A DNA stretch of 21,908 nt from Funneliformis mosseae (Eukaryota; Glomeromycota; Glomeromycetes; Glomerales; Glomeraceae). The notes under the pieces were generated by a model, which saw only the letters and a program-made list of their open reading frames with translations, was not told where the DNA came from and ran no database searches. The position numbers and the translations under genes were made by a program. Below are positions 9,396 to 19,764 of this stretch, in pieces; position 1 is the stretch's first letter, and the number at the start of each line of letters is the position of its first letter. The stretch is taken from NCBI GenBank assembly GCA_910592005.1, contig CAJVPP010001195.1, positions 1 through 21,908 of the forward strand, written 5' to 3'.

Positions 9396-9458
9396 AACGT
9401 TACGCGACTTCGTAGAATTATAATCTATAGTACTTGATCCGCAGATAAATCTTGGTTT

Positions 9459-9658
9459 ATGAAGATTAAATATGGGAAAAAAGCTTTATTCGATATGCTA
9501 AAAGTAAAAGTTCTTAATATTTATAATGCCAACGCTATTACTGATATAGAAGTATAAATTTTAATGATGAATATGATCAAGTTTTTGTAAAACGTAAAAA
9601 AATATTTTTAATGATTGAATTCCAAAATTTAATTAAGCTTTGTTCTCGGTACTATTGA
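9459..9658 (+). pseudogene. Unrecognised coding relic in two frames
   Basis: An ATG at 9459 opens 32 codons (MKIKYGKKALFDMLKV and onward) ending with TAA at 9555-9557. An overlapping frame continues with NFNDEYDQVFVKRKKIFLMI and stops at 9656-9658. Balanced composition and the smooth join suggest one decayed protein segment with an indel near 9555. No family is recognised. Confidence 0.25.
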
Positions 9659-9888
9659 TTATTTTAATTCAATTTCTGACTAAGCACACATAATTGCGAT
9701 AAATATGAAATAAAAATTGTGGTTAATATTTTATAGATGAAAACAATATGAAAAGGAATACTTCAATATAAATAAATTATGAAGAATAAATAAATATATA
9801 TATACAAATTTATCAAATTATCATCTTTTAATTATGATTTTCTTTTTTTATGCCAAATTTTTCATTTTATAATAACCGCTTTTCAAGT

Positions 9889-10059
9889 TTAAAGCATTAT
9901 TTTCATGTTTTCTCTAATTAACATCTCAATATCTCTTTGATGTCTCAATTTCTTCCTCACATCTTCAAGAACCTTGTTTAGCAGATTAGTTAGCAGTGTA
10001 CCATTTCGATAATTTGTCTTAAAATGAACCAAATGAAAAATTATGATCAATGCGATATT
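9889..10059 (-). pseudogene. Unrecognised 56-codon coding segment
   Basis: The minus-strand frame is open from a TAA at 10062-10060 to a TAA at 9891-9889 and has no ATG near its beginning. It reads FHLVHFKTNYRNGTLLTNLL and then a heptad-like helical part with alternating charge (LNKVLEDVRKKLRHQRDIEM). Composition is far more protein-like than surrounding frames, so I take it as an exon or relic. I recognise no family. Confidence 0.35.
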
Positions 10060-10414
10060 TTATAGCACAATTTTTACTCTTTTTTTTAAAAAATATAGTA
10101 GTATATTTTATTTTTATAACACCCCATAATACTTAAAACTGTAATTCTGATTGTTTAAGTTGTCGATTAAATAAAATCTTTGATTATATATTTTTTTTAT
10201 AAAATTAGATTCTGGTCATGGCCGGCCTTAATATTTAAAGTAACACATGTATTTTATTTAATTTTTATAAATATCATTATTAATTTTGCTGGTATATATA
10301 TTGTATATACGTAAATATTATGATGTTTTATTAAATATGAAGTGGTTGCAATGCTTTTTGTTTTAGACGAGTCTTTAATTACATCTGGGATCTACTATTT
10401 TTATCTAAATTCTT

Positions 10415-10862
10415 TTTTTTTATAATAGCTTATCAAAAACACAGATTGTTAGATTCCGTGGTAATAATAATGCTTAAATATGTATCAAGGAATATATCAA
10501 GCGTTAATGATTTTGATATATATCCTTATAATCTGAAATTTGTCCTGCTCTTGGTTGGATTGATATTAGCTCATAAATGGCTCAAAGATTCTACATATTC
10601 AAACAAACCATAGACCGAAATGTCGAGTTTATCAATTAGAGTTATTAGGAAATATGGAATGAGATTCTCTGTCTATTTTAGATAATTCAATTTAATCAGC
10701 GAGCAGAAAGATAATAATTGGCTTATATCTCTGTTCGATTTTCAAAATTTAGAATTGAATACAATTAATATTCTTGATTTACGTCCTTATTAAGAAAAGA
10801 ATAATTATTCTTGGCCTAAAGTGAACTTTCAATCAATTATGAGAGCCATGAACAGAGTATAA
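10415..10862 (+). pseudogene. Dead cyclin-box gene
   Basis: One plus-strand frame can be followed for 136 codons (10452-10859), interrupted by three stops (TAG 10611, TAA 10683, TAA 10791). It reads DSVVIIMLKYVSRNISS, then LILAHKWLKDSTYSNK, TEMSSLSIRVI and SEQKDNNWL. This is the pattern of a fungal cyclin N-terminal box (L-x-A-H-K-[FW]-L-x-D-x-T-x-S-N-K-x-W). The TAG stands exactly where the tryptophan after NK is expected. An extra base at 10451 separates it from the preceding segment (SLSKTQIV, 10427-10450). A working homologue would bind a cyclin-dependent kinase, perhaps of the Pcl/Pho80 type. This copy cannot encode it. Confidence 0.75.
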
Positions 10863-12110
10863 TTGATTTGATCACAGATGATATAAAAGTTTATTTAATG
10901 AAAATTCTCCTTTCACCTGTCTATTAACATAGAAAGATAATTCTATACCTTCGACAACATTAAAAGACTTTCATAATACTTTTGACTGATTTACTCTTTG
11001 GTAATTTACATCCTAATAGTGTTTTGTAAAGATCATGTCTGATCAGGTTTAAAAAATACTCAAAGAACTTGAATTTGACTTAACCTGATCATTGTTCAAC
11101 TTGGATTTGACTCAACCAGATTATTGTTTAACCAAGACTCGATTTGAAATCTTAAGGATTGCTTTATGCTAGCTTAATGGATAGTGGTATAATATATAGA
11201 AAAAAATTTAAATCATATCATGATTAGTGCTGCCTACAAATTATTACATTTATTTTATTACTTTTTAAATTTATTTATTTTTAATATTTTTTTTAATAAA
11301 TAAATGAACAAAAAAAAATAATTTTTTATTTCAGGCTTTTTAAAATAATTTTAAAATTTTGATGGATTTTGAGTTAACCACATTAGTTTTATTTTAATTT
11401 CATCTTATCAAAATAATTTATATAATATTTTTAAATATTTTAAAAAAATTTCTTTTATATATAATTTAATTAATAAAAGTATAAAATAATTTTGGAGTAA
11501 CATAAAAATAAAACAATGAAAGCATTTATTCTAACAGAAACCATCCAATTTTGAAGAAGAATCTAAAGAAAAAGAAAGGAGCGTAAGATTTTTTAAAATC
11601 ATTGATTGCTATGTTTGTGTTATCATTTCAAAAAAGCTGTAAATCAAATTTGTTGATTAAATTCCAAAAAGTAGAAAGCAATAAACTTTTACATATTAAG
11701 TTAAGCAAAATGGTGATAAACTTTTTAACAATTTTTCACTTATGATAAATATTTTATATTAATGCTATAAATAAAAAAGTTTATTTTATCTTAAAATTTA
11801 TTATTTTTTTTTGTAAGCATTAATCCTAATTCTTTTTTTACATCTTTTTCTATCAGAATTTCAAGCATATACAAGTAAATTGTATTAGCTTTAAGACCAT
11901 ATCTTTTGATCAATATCAGAGCAGTTTTGTTAGAAAAACTTGTTTAACTAAAACACTTGTTATTTTATAAAAAATGTATCAGTTAATATTTAATAATTGA
12001 TTATTTTTTACCTATAATTGTTCACTCCACTATGCTTTTCATTTTTTAGAAGAAGTTATACCATTAGTAATATCAATAGGTCTACTTATTATTTATTTAT
12101 TATAAATTAA
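10863..12110. other. AT-rich gene desert
   Basis: No gene is seen. A palindromic GATC-type repeat lies at 11040-11091. A short lysine-rich open stretch near 11518-11585 has no recognisable content. Confidence 0.4.
11040..11091. repeat. Inverted pair TGATCAGGTT/AACCTGATCA
   Basis: Ten-base perfect arms at 11040-11049 and 11082-11091. Further related GACTYAACC units continue to ~11130. It is a member of the GACC/GATC palindrome family of this window. Confidence 0.6.
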
Positions 12111-12178
12111 AGTCATGCAAAAATGTGATCCTGACCTAGTAAATTTTTTTGAATTAGGACTCGTATCATAAAAATGAT
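12111..12178 (-). repeat. AT-shifted inverted copy of the 9.3-kb repeat
   Basis: Read on the minus strand it aligns to 9303-9375 for roughly 70 bases, including ATTTTTATGA, ACGAGTCCTAA and GGTCAGG. Most differences are C/G in the 9.3-kb copy against T/A here. Confidence 0.55.
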
Positions 12179-12817
12179 ATTTATAGCTTAAAAAATTAGA
12201 ACAATCTGAGTTGATTTGATCATTTAAAAGTATTAATTCTATTTATAATTTCATTAGTAAGATGTAAGTGATGTACTGAGGTAAAATTAATGAATAATTT
12301 ATTTTTTATTTTTTCATATTTTTTATTTTAGGTTATTGGTTTCCTCTCCTGAACTGAGAACTTTTGAATGAAACTGTTCAGTTAGTCACCATGGTAAAGG
12401 TAAACTGATTAAATTTTTGATTTATTATTTTTTATTTTTTTTATTTTAGTAATTAGTTCTAACTACTAATTTTATTTATTTATTTAATTAATTGTTTTGT
12501 TTTTTCTTAGACAGTTTTATATTAGATCAAATTAGATCTCAAAGAATTTTTGATTTGTAGTAAATATAGTAATCAAAATTCTTTTTTTAATGCATTATTT
12601 TATTATTATTCTTACTATTATTTGATTAATTTTATTTTTAGTTTATCCTTTTAGCTATAATTATTAGACAAACAGAATTTTCATTACTGTTAAAGCTTTA
12701 AATGAATCTGATCAGATTAGAAACTCAACTTAACTTAATCTAAAGTATCAAATCAGATCAAATCATAAGTTAGATCACAAGTTATATTAAAAAAAATTGA
12801 AAAAACAGTTTTTTTAA
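12179..12817. other. AT-rich intergenic DNA with GATC palindromes
   Basis: No gene. It holds two adjacent self-complementary strings, TAAAGCTTTA (12691-12700) and AATCTGATCAGATT (12705-12718), followed by several AATC/GATC units up to ~12780. Confidence 0.4.
12705..12718. repeat. 14-bp perfect palindrome
   Basis: AATCTGATCAGATT is fully self-complementary and sits 4 bases after a second 10-bp perfect palindrome. Confidence 0.7.
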
Positions 12818-13290
12818 TTTCTAAGTAAAAGTTGTTTAATAACAAGTTCAATAATATTTGCATATAAAATTTTATATTGTTGGATTAATATTTGTATAGT
12901 AATATATGTTTTTGTAACTTTATTAACATTGCAACATTTTTTTTTTAACTTCACAGGTTAATTTGAATACTTTGGTCAAAGTAAATCACATTTCATCTCT
13001 AAGTGAAAGTTATTTAGCAGGTTTAATATTATTTATACTTAATTTTTTATATTGATTGGATTAATATTTATGTAGAAATAATTTTTTTTATAATTTTACA
13101 AAATGAATTATACTTTTTTAACTTTACAAATTAATTTGGTCACTTTAGTTAAAGTAAATTGCTTACTACACATTAAGTAAAAATTTTCTATATATTTAAA
13201 ACTATATATATATAAATCTTTATTGTGATTGGTTTAATATTTATTGAGTAATAGCTTTTTGTAATTGTATTAATTCTCAAATTTTTTTTT
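12818..13290. repeat. Degenerate ~175-bp tandem repeat, 2.7 units
   Basis: Three anchors recur in the same order: CTAAGTRAAAG (12821, 12999, 13173), TTGGWTTAATATTT (12880, 13056, 13229) and, in the first two units, GTYAAAGTAAAT. Spacings are 173-178 bases. No anchor pattern is found before 12815 or after ~13290, so the array is short and old. No reading frame survives. Confidence 0.55.
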
Positions 13291-13466
13291 GTTTTTTTGA
13301 ATATTTATTTGTGTAATTTATTAAATATTATATCAATATAAATGTATATTACAAAATTATTAAACTTTATAAAAAAAAGTATCAAATAAAAGTATTTAAA
13401 AATTTATTTCTTTGTATTATTATAATTAATTTATTTTGAATAAATTTAAAAAAATTTTTTTTTATA

Positions 13467-13548
13467 TGTAGAGCCCTTCAGGAAAAGAATACACATATCT
13501 TTTTGTTTTCAAAAAGATATATGTATTCTTCTCCTAAAGGGCTTTACA
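13467..13548. repeat. 82-nt hairpin with 39-nt arms
   Basis: The left arm (13467-13505) and right arm (13510-13548) are inverted copies matching at 35 of 39 positions around a 4-T loop. If the minus strand were transcribed, three of the four mismatches would be G-U pairs and one would stay unpaired, so the RNA would fold almost without interruption. The shape resembles a small-RNA precursor or a very short palindromic transposon. No coding frame and no flanking duplication are visible. Confidence 0.75.
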
Positions 13549-13933
13549 CCTTGATTTTTATTGTATTTTTAAGATTATATAAAATAGTAATTTATATAAT
13601 AATTAAATGTTATAATTAGATTTTTATGCAGAATTTTATTTTTTTCTAAATATGCTTTTTAATTATAATAATTAATGATAATTTTAAAATCTTTTATTAA
13701 GAATAAAGTTTACTTTGAATTTCATAAAATGAGTGCAAAAAAATACTTGATTTTCTCTTCTCTCACCTGTCCATTGCAATTTTTGCTTTATACTTTTTGA
13801 TTATTTATGCATTCTTATAAATTGTTCAATTATATGATCTATTTACATTATATCTGATCATTTAAAAATAGTTATTTTAATTTGTTTTATAAATTTTAAT
13901 ATATTAGTTATATATAATTTGATTAGTTGATTT

Positions 13934-13964
13934 ATCAGATTAGGTTTACTTGACCTAATCTGAT
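13934..13964. repeat. Perfect 12-bp hairpin, GATC family
   Basis: ATCAGATTAGGT (13934-13945) pairs with ACCTAATCTGAT (13953-13964) around a 7-nt loop. Confidence 0.75.
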
Positions 13965-14134
13965 CTAATTCAAAAAAGAAAATTTTTCTTATTCACTCAT
14001 TAAATAATATTAAAAGAATTTTAATATAAATAATAATATAATAAATAATTATTTATTTATTTAATCAATTCTATTATTATAATTTATAATAAATCATTCA
14101 AGAAGAATAATTAGTTGATCTGAATTTTTATTAG

Positions 14135-14173
14135 ATCAGGTCAGATAAGATTGTCCTATTGATCTGACCTGAT
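14135..14173. repeat. Perfect 12-bp hairpin, GATC family
   Basis: ATCAGGTCAGAT (14135-14146) pairs with ATCTGACCTGAT (14162-14173) around a 15-nt loop. Confidence 0.75.
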
Positions 14174-14218
14174 ATCAACTTGATAATCTATTAACCTGAA
14201 CTAAATTTTTAGGTCAAG

Positions 14219-14250
14219 TCAGATTAGATAAACAGGTTGATCTAACCTGA
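14219..14250. repeat. Near-perfect 11-bp hairpin, GATC family
   Basis: TCAGATTAGAT (14219-14229) and ATCTAACCTGA (14240-14250) match at 10 of 11 positions. It is the third hairpin of the same family within 320 bases. Confidence 0.65.
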
Positions 14251-14967
14251 TTCAGAGCTCTAATTGAGAATAATCTTTGATATTATTATAAATTCTTACC
14301 TATAATTCTTTGAGTAATTGTTATAATTTTATTTATCCTTATAATTTTAATTGAAATTACAAAACTCACATAATAATATTTATAATATATAAATAAAAGA
14401 ACTGAATACAACAATAAAAAATCAGTATTGCTATATAATATAAAAATTTTGTTAAATCTTGGGAGAAAGATTCTCATAATAATGTAAATGAAACTAAAAG
14501 ATATTTTGAATCTTTCCATTATCCTGACTAAAAGTGAAGTTATTAACTTGATTATATACTTTAAACATATCCTGAAAAAGAACATATAGTTCAGAATTAT
14601 TAGAAATGGTCATTGTTATAATAGTTCTGTAACTTCAAATAAATTCTCAAAAAAGGTAAATAAAACTAAGACAATTATTTAAGAAATTATGGGTAAGAAT
14701 TCATAATAATTTCTAAGATTATTCTCAATATAAAAATATATAAAATAAATATAGAGATAACTCAAAGATATTTTAGAGATTATGCTTCAGAGACTCCAAG
14801 TCAATACATTGAATCAATAAAATATTATATAATAAATTTACTAATAAAAAGGAATTGTACAAATGCAAAGCATCACAGATAATTTATAATAGTTTCAAAG
14901 AATTTGCAAAAGATAAGTTTTATACTTGGTTAATTATATTTCTTTATTAATATAATATATATAAGTA

Positions 14968-15885
14968 TTAAAGGAACTTATAATAAATAAGGTATATTTG
15001 TATTTAAACGAATTAGTATCAGAAATAGAAATTTTAACTGAAAAATTGTGTTTATTCTAATACTAATGAAGGTTTTTACATTTTTGTGATATTACTTAAA
15101 AAAAAGTGAATTTAATAATAGTTGAATGCTATATATTATATATTTTATTTTTTTAATTAATTATTAATTATAATAGATTTAAAAAAATGCTATAGAATGA
15201 AATAAAATTCTTCATAGTATATTTATTGCTAATATAATCACAAATTATATTTTTGATCAACTGGTATTCTTAGATGAATCTACTAAAGATCAATAGAGTT
15301 TATTGCGTAGATATGGATATTCTTTAATAAATACATGAGTAAGGAAAAATATTATATTTATACATAATAAAAGATATACAATCTTGTCTACTTTGTTATT
15401 GTAAAGATTTATAGCTATTAATATCATGAAAAGGAGTTATATTAAAGAGAAATTCAAGAATTTGATTATTTTTAATATGATAAGATATTTCAATTTAGTA
15501 ATAAATATATTATAATTACTAATCAATTTTATACTAATTAGGTATTTAAAATGAACCCATTTCCTGATTTTAATAGTGTTATTATTCTTGATAATACAAA
15601 AATCCATTATAATGAAAGTCTAAATGAATATTTCAAGTATTTAAAATACGTGTAGAATTTCTTTAACCTTATTTCTCTAATTTGAATCCTATTAAATCCT
15701 CTTTTTCAGTGATAAAAAGTTTTTTAAAAAGAAATTATGATTATATAGAAAGTTTTAATGATCTAATTTACCTTTATCTTTTGAATTTCTTTAATTTTGA
15801 ATCAAAAAAAAATAAAAAAAATAAAAGTTTGCACTTTTATAGTAAGTCTTTATATTACATCTGCAATAGTAGAAGGATTTTTTAG
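14968..15885 (+). pseudogene. Dead Tc1/mariner-type (DDE) transposase
   Basis: Fragments in all three plus frames line up, in order, with a Tc1/mariner-like transposase. They are YLYLNELVSEIEILTEKL (from ~15000), RFLHFCDIT (~15070), QLVFLDESTKD (first catalytic Asp at 15273-15275), RRYGYSLINT, then NSVIILDNTKIHYNE (second Asp at 15590-15592) and LNPIKSSFSVIKSFLKRN (from 15682). In the last motif the third catalytic acid, expected as Glu in NPIE, is Lys. Stops and frameshifts are numerous, including TGA where Arg (CGA) is expected. The N-terminal helix-turn-helix region and terminal repeats were not found. An active copy would cut and paste DNA at TA sites. This one is inert. Confidence 0.8.
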
Positions 15886-16112
15886 AGAACTATATATTTA
15901 TTAAATAAAATAAAATATATATATTAATAAATAATAAATTTAAAAAATAAAAAATTATTTTACTTTGATTTTTAATATAATTTTATTATATAACGATAAT
16001 ATTTATTAGTTTTAAAAATCTTAATTATAAATATACATATATTATCGTAAAGATGCATATTATCATCAATTTTATTATAAATTTATTAATCTATTACAAT
16101 TATTACAATATC
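15886..16112. other. AT-rich spacer
   Basis: Nothing recognised between the transposase relic and the end of the converging decayed gene on the other strand. Confidence 0.4.
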
Positions 16113-17563
16113 TTATTCATATTGTTTTACTGCAGCTTTAATAGTTTTGCATCAACTAATAGTCTTTACATCTAATATTTGAAATTCATTATCATCTAAA
16201 TCTTTAATATATTTAACAGATATATTTTATTCATTAAACACATTAATAAATTGCATAAAATTCCCATTTTTACCTTTATCTTTATCTACCTTCTTCAAAA
16301 ATTCTTCTATACTTAGAACTGGAAGTTGTGATAAAAACAGATACCAAAGGTTTTTTAATGATGCAATACTGAGAAAATATATACTGAATAAGTTGAAAAG
16401 AATACATTTGTGATATTTGTGATACCATTAATGTGGCTTATAAATGCACATTATTTTTGTTATATGATGTACAATAAAATCTAGATAAGTTAATACAATT
16501 TCAATTGTTGCAATTCCACTCACCTAAAGATAAATTTTTATAAATAATAATAATAATAATTACTAAAATAATATTGATTTTAATAATAATTTTAAATAAA
16601 TTCTTAAAGCAATAAAACTTAGTAAATTATCTTAAGAACAATGTTACTGCTCATGAAGTTCAATATTAACTTGTTAATTACTTTTTGATAAGAAGTTAAT
16701 CCTGATATTTTAAAAATAGAATTGATTTTTTTTCTTCAATTTATCATCATTCTCATTAGATTTAAGATCCTCTTTTTTAAAATATGTAGTAGTTATTAGT
16801 AATAATAAATACATAAAATATAATTACAATTATATAGTTTCTTACTTCTATATGTCTTCTTTTTTTTTCTTAACAATTTTTCATTTTATATTGCAATTAT
16901 AATAATTTCTTTTTTTATTTTAAGTAATTTCTTATATTTATTCAAAAACTTTTCAAAATCTTTCAACTTGCTTAATTCTAAGTCTTAACTATTTGATTTA
17001 GCAGATTTAAAAATTAAAGAGTACTCTGCTTGATCAATCTCTTCTCCTATTATAGTTTTGATATAAATTTTGAATTTGAGTAATAAATTATTTAAAAATT
17101 GAAGCATTAAATGTAAACCATTTTTCAGATAATAATTTTCCATCTACTTTCTTTACAATAAAGTAAAATTTTTTCATTTTGATCAAGATCAATACTTTCA
17201 TTTTCATTAGAAGTAGAATATAAATCTTGTAAATTGATAAACTTATTAACATTAATAATCAAAAAAGAAGTGACAAATTCATTATTAGAATTAGGATTTT
17301 TTGAATAATAATTTTAGTTTTATTAGAAATACTTTAAAATTAACAATTACATATAGAATAAAAAGTAAAAGTAAAATTTTTTTCAAAATTTCTATTATAA
17401 GAATAAAGTGAGTTTCATTCTTAAAGGAAAGTTTTTTATAAAGAAACATATTTGGTTCAAAATTTCATGAAATGTATATAGAATTTTTTCAGTTTGATTG
17501 CTTCTTTTAGGTTTTACTATTATCACATTTATACTTTTCAACACTTAGATTAAAGCCACAATA
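16113..17563 (-). pseudogene. Dead gene with a SAM-like C-terminal domain
   Basis: The minus strand carries successive fragments of one protein, broken by stops and frameshifts. In order they are NEFVTSFLIINVNKFINLQD (~17290-17230), VDGKLLSEKWFTFNASIFK (~17150), GEEIDQAEYSLIFKSAKSN (~17060), DFEKFLNKYKKLLKIKKE (~16960), SGLTSYQKVINKLI (~16700), and a final block from ~16330 to 16113. That block reads LPVLSIEEFLKKVDKDKG, FMQFINVFNE, NISVKYIKDLDDNEFQIL and TIKAAVKQYE, and resembles a SAM-like helical bundle. The overall plan recalls a family I associate with AM fungal genomes, possibly transposon-related, but I cannot name it. SAM domains usually mediate protein or RNA binding. Earlier fragments (17563-17400, YCGFNLSVEKYKCDNSKT) probably belong to the same gene. 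Confidence 0.5.
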
Positions 17564-18601
17564 CATATATTTACAATATCTATAATATATACAATTTCAT
17601 TTAAACCATATTATAATAAAAAATATTTTACACAAAAATAAGACAACAAAAAAAATTGAACTAAAATGCATCATAGAGTGTCAATTTTTTGTAATATACC
17701 AAAATGGTAATCAAAATTAATAATCACAAAATGATAACCATATTATATGACAATAATAAATCTACAGAATTTTAAAAATAATATAATATAAAATTTTGAG
17801 AATTATTATTTTTAGAAATTTTTAATATTTTATAAGAAAAGTTTATTTTTTAGATAATAAATAATCAATTAATTTAGAATTTAAAAAATTAATAATTATT
17901 TTGAAAATTTATATAATTAAAAAAAAAGCATGTTATATTAATAAAAATAAATATAAAGAATCCAATTATTACTACCTTAGCTAGTATTCTTTTATAAGCT
18001 TAAAAGAAAGAATATTCTATTGAGAGTTTTACTATAGTAGTTTCTTAAAATATTATTATTATTATAAATAAAGGAAAAGTAAAAAATATATCATAAATAA
18101 ATAAAATAAAATAATCAAAAATTAATTATTAAAATTGGTAAAGTTTTTTATATTTACTATAAGAATTCTTTAGGATTAATTATATTTGAATTTCTACAGA
18201 TATGATTAAGATTATTAGATAAAATTTAGAGGTTTTGCAAATTGTTTAAATGGAAAAGATAAAAAGTTAGTGAAATTATATTATCTTATTAAAAAATCTG
18301 CAAAATTCTAGAAAAGGTAAAACTATATCAAAGCTTATAAAAAATGTGAAACTATATTAAAATCTTAGTAAAAAATTAGCAAAATTATAGTTTAGATATT
18401 TTGTTTAGACAAGCAACCTTAGATGTGATATTTAACCTTATAAAGAATAATATAGTTATAGTATATCAGATTAATGTGAATTAGTTATTATATGAACTTA
18501 TTAATTTTTTTAACTTCATAGATATCAAATTTAATAAATAATATAATCATTAAAACTTAATTTTTAATATTTTATAAATTTAATAATCTTAATAAGAGTT
18601 A
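17564..18601. other. AT-rich intergenic DNA
   Basis: No gene is seen. Bases ~18269-18389 hold three imperfect direct units beginning GTRAAAYTATAT and rich in AAAATTAG-like strings. Two weak inverted pairs occur near 17704-17741 and 17985-18020. Confidence 0.4.
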
Positions 18602-19764
18602 TACTTTTTTTTTAAATTCTTTTTTGTTTCTTTCATACTTTGATATAAATTTAAAAGATATATTTGTATATCTGCATTATGTTTAGTAGCTTTTTTAAGC
18701 CAATACAAAACCTTTTCAAAATTCTTTTCTGTTTCTTTATCATAAATATAATAAATTGCAAGTTTTACTTATGTATTTATATTATTATTTTCAGCAACTT
18801 TTTGATACTAATAAAAAGCCTTTTCTAAATTCTTTTCTATTCCATTACCATCTTTATATAAAAGATGCAAAATTATATTATGCAGTTGCATGATTATTTT
18901 AGCAGCTTTTTGAAACTAATAAAAAGTTTTTTTAAATTCTTTTCTGTATTATACAAAATTGCAAGATTATTTTATGCATTAAAATCATTATTTTTAGTAG
19001 CTTTTTGAAATCAATAAAAGGTTTTTTTAAATTTTTTTCTGTTTCTTTACTTTTATAATATAAAAATGCAAGATAATTCTATGCAGTTTTATTATTATTT
19101 TCAGCAGCTTTTTGATACTAATAAAAAGCTTTTTCTAAATTTTTTTCAATCATATCACTATTTACATATAAAGATGTAAGATAATATTGTGCAATTGTAT
19201 GATTATTTTCAGCAGCTTTTTGAAATCAATAAAAAGCTTCTTTAGATTCTTTTCTGTTTTTTTTTACTTTTATAATATAGAAGTACAAGTTGATTTTGTG
19301 TAGTTGCATAATTATTTTCAGCAGCTTTTTAATACCAATAAAAAGTTTTTCTAAATTTTTTTCATTTATATCACCATATTTATATAAAATGTAAGACTAT
19401 TTTATACATATATATTATCATTCTTAGTAGTTTTTTTATACCAATAAAAAGCTTTTTCTAAATTTTTTTCTATTTCATTATCATCTTCATATAAAGATGC
19501 AATATTATATTGTACAGTTGCATAATTATTTTCAGCAGTTTTTTGATACCAATAAAAAGCCTTTTTTAAATTTTTTTCAGTTCTATCACCATAATCATAT
19601 AAAAATGCAAGATTATTCTGTGTATCTAAATCATCATTCTCAGCAGCTTTTTGATACCAATATAAAGCCTTTTCTAAATTTTTTTCAGTTCCATTACCAT
19701 GTTTATATAAAGATGCAAGATTATATTGTGCAATTGCATGATTTTTCTCAGCAGCTTTTTGATA
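18602..19764 (-). pseudogene. Decayed 3' extension of the Sel1 repeat array
   Basis: Directly behind the kinase gene's stop codon, Sel1 units continue at a spacing of ~107 bases, marked by recurrent copies of the block encoding [11 protein letters not shown]. The first 120 codons (19764-19405) are entirely open and keep 3.3 good repeats, ending at a TAA (19404-19402) that replaces a Gln codon. Beyond that, single-base deletions and stops accumulate. Counting the unit at the terminator, six of eleven Trp positions are stops: TAG in four and TGA in two. This looks like a once longer protein that lost its C-terminus, with damage growing with distance from the stop. Readthrough could still add the first 120 residues. 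Confidence 0.75.

Larger units (their letters stand above)
13549..14967. other. AT-rich DNA with GATC palindromes and faint coding relics
   Basis: No intact gene. Palindromes lie at 13934-14250. On the plus strand, near 14450-14585, two successive frames read like coding sequence (WEKDSHNNVNETKRYFESF, then TKSEVINLIIYFKHILKKN) before stopping. They may be a relic of unknown origin. The 99-codon minus-strand frame over the same bases is hydrophobic low-complexity and not convincing. Confidence 0.35.

Noticed and set aside
14286..14585. A 99-codon minus-strand frame rich in Ile, Phe and Tyr
   Set aside because: It is low-complexity translation of AT-rich DNA. The opposite strand reads more like coding sequence there.
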